7,591 bases of DNA from Candidatus Omnitrophota bacterium (GTDB lineage: Bacteria > Omnitrophota > Koll11 > Gygaellales > Profunditerraquicolaceae): NCBI GenBank assembly GCA_026387515.1, contig JAPLLP010000126.1, positions 8,755 through 16,345 on the forward strand. The letters are read 5' to 3'. This document shows, piece after piece, positions 6,703 through 7,591 of the stretch. Below the pieces are notes generated by a model. It ran no database searches and was not told the origin of the DNA. It saw only the letters and a program-made list of their open reading frames with translations. How positions within the stretch are numbered: position 1 is the first letter of the stretch; every line of letters begins with the position of its first letter. A program made the position numbers and the translations under genes.

Positions 6703-6990
6703 TTAATAACACTTGTTGTTAACGGTTGCGCTGTAGGTAATTATACAATCTTTCCTGCAAATAGCGGCATCGCTTGCAATAATCATCTTACGATATTCCT
6801 GCATCTTATCGCTATTCCAGGCCTCTATCAGGCTATCCTTAAAAATGTTCCCGATTGGCTGCTCACACCAACAATCAGGATAGATATTACCTTCTCTTTC
6901 AATGCTGACCCATAAAGCCTTCCAGGGATAATTGCAAAATAATCCGGATGCGTTTATCGCTGGAGGAGATTGCTGTTTAATCTCGTTTTC
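6703..6990 (-). pseudogene. C-terminal SPASM tail of a radical SAM protein, 5' truncated
   Basis: The minus-strand frame ending at TAA 6705-6703 encodes a clear SPASM tail of about 95 residues from roughly 6990. Numbering from there: FCNYPWKALWVSIEREGNIY at 18-37, DCWC at 39-42 (C40, C42), PIGNIFKDSLIEAWNS at 45-60, CRKDC at 78-82 and a last Cys at 94. These fit the SPASM pattern PW-x-x-x-x-x-x-x-x-G-x-x-x-x-C-x-x, GN-x-F-x-x-S-L-x-E-x-W. The frame stays open to 7047 but has no ATG, and no radical SAM core or CxxxCxxC is upstream, because that DNA is occupied by an HlyD-type gene on the other strand. The gene has therefore lost its 5' two-thirds by deletion, rearrangement or misassembly. The domain is of the type expected at the missing end of the left-edge gene. 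The domain call is good; 'pseudogene' assumes the junction is real. Confidence 0.75.
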
Positions 6991-7591
6991 CCCAACAACA
7001 GAAGAAACTGGCAGATTTGCTGGCCAAAAGGGACTATGCCGGAATAGCTACCTATGAGATTGCCGGGCAGAAATATGACCGGTTGATTCTGGAAGATATA
7101 ATAAACAAGCAATCTCAGATCGCGGCGGCCCAACTATCCGTGGAACAGGCCAAACAAAATATAGAACTATATAAGCGGACTCTGGACCAGGCTCAGATGA
7201 GTATCAAGGTAGCCCGAAAGCAACTGGACAATGCTACCATGGTTGCCCCCATTGATGGCATAGTTATTAGTCTCGATGTCAAAGAGGGGGACACAGTACT
7301 GTCCCCAACTATGAGTTCCAGGGCAATCATGTATATTATCGATCCCAAGAGCATAGAGATTAATGCGCAAATAGATGAAATAGACATCGCCAGTATCAAG
7401 CTGGGCCAAAGGGTAGTGATTAATATGGACTCCCTGCCGGACAGCAAATTCGAAGGTAAGGTTACCGCTATCGACCTGGTACCTGTAGCTAATCCGGCTA
7501 ATTCCGGAGTAGTAGTCTATGAGGTAAAAATCGGTTTCGCCGAGATTCCGGCGGCAGTTAAAGTGGGCATGAGCGCCACTGTTGATATTAT
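6981..7591 (+). CDS. HlyD/MacA-type membrane fusion (periplasmic adaptor) protein, both ends missing
   Basis: The plus-strand frame is open from just after a TAA at 6978-6980 to the window edge (203 codons). Numbering from 6981, residues about 4-85 are Gln/Lys/Leu-rich coiled coil (QQQKKLADLL, AAAQLSVEQAKQNIEL), residues 87-106 are the second lipoyl half-motif (MVAPIDGIVISLDVKEGDTV), and 115-200 form the beta-barrel/membrane-proximal part (INAQIDEIDIASIKLGQRV at 127-145, VYEVKIGF at 179-186, VKVGMSATVDI at 193-203). Such adaptors link inner-membrane transporters to an outer channel, or serve ABC efflux pumps. The N-terminal membrane anchor, first lipoyl half and any ATG start before residue 73 are missing, so the gene is cut at about 6980-6990. 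Local GC is about 47%, above the rest of the window. It may come from another locus or organism. Confidence 0.85.

Noticed and set aside
6700..6915. Plus-strand 71-codon open frame
   Set aside because: It is antisense to the SPASM tail, whose cysteine and GN-x-F-x-x-S-L-x-E-x-W patterns show that the minus strand is the coding one.
7167..7447. Two overlapping minus-strand open frames of 80 and 84 codons opposite the HlyD fragment
   Set aside because: The plus strand here encodes a clear lipoyl and beta-barrel sequence; the minus frames are antisense shadows without recognisable motifs.
3720..7591. A RiPP cluster with its own HlyD exporter
   Set aside because: It is tempting given the radical SAM enzymes, a small ORF and an adaptor protein, but the HlyD gene is truncated, points away and lies beyond a suspicious junction, and no peptidase-transporter or classic precursor is visible.
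1..7591. tRNA, rRNA, CRISPR arrays, transposase or IS ends
   Set aside because: No such signatures were seen by eye; the window is almost entirely protein-coding, with gaps of 125 nt or less.

Overview
The window carries a dense minus-strand run of genes dominated by radical SAM enzymes, plus a short plus-strand fragment at the right edge that does not seem to belong with them. Hand counts on sample lines give about 33-38% GC in the radical SAM and TPR genes and about 47% over 7021-7500. Good Shine-Dalgarno sites, short or overlapping gene junctions and a secreted TPR protein point to a bacterium. The protein style (clusters of B12-binding radical SAM proteins, SPASM proteins and odd glycosyltransferase-like proteins) resembles uncultured Gram-negative groups such as Omnitrophota. 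That placement is an impression from memory, not a result.

Layout, read in the direction of minus-strand transcription (right to left): a 5'-truncated SPASM-domain tail (about 6990-6703); two tandem B12-binding radical SAM paralogues (6667-5192 and 5188-3824, 3 nt apart); a possible 35-codon peptide overlapping the second stop by 4 nt (3827-3720); a signal-anchored TPR protein (3698-3111); a 110-nt spacer; a protein built from two copies of one alpha/beta domain followed by a hydrophobic tail (3000-1837); a radical SAM/SPASM enzyme overlapping it by 14 nt (1850-789); and a second radical SAM enzyme that starts 24 nt further on and runs off the left edge (764-1). No gap exceeds about 125 nt, and nothing breaks the direction between 6990 and 1, so one or two operons are likely.

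Four radical SAM enzymes with intact CxxxCxxC motifs, plus the tail of a fifth, lie within 7 kb. Two carry a B12-binding-type N-terminal domain and three are of the MoaA/SPASM type. This suggests a pathway with several radical-mediated steps (C-methylation, rearrangement or peptide modification), but no substrate or product can be read from the window. The duplicated-domain protein looks like the N-terminal half of a GT-B/heptosyltransferase fold, which hints weakly at surface glycan or glycolipid work.

The right edge needs caution. At about 6950-6995 a minus-strand SPASM gene and a plus-strand HlyD-type adaptor gene meet back to back, and both lack their 5' ends. A normal divergent pair would have two starts and promoters there. 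This is either a deletion or rearrangement, or an assembly chimera.
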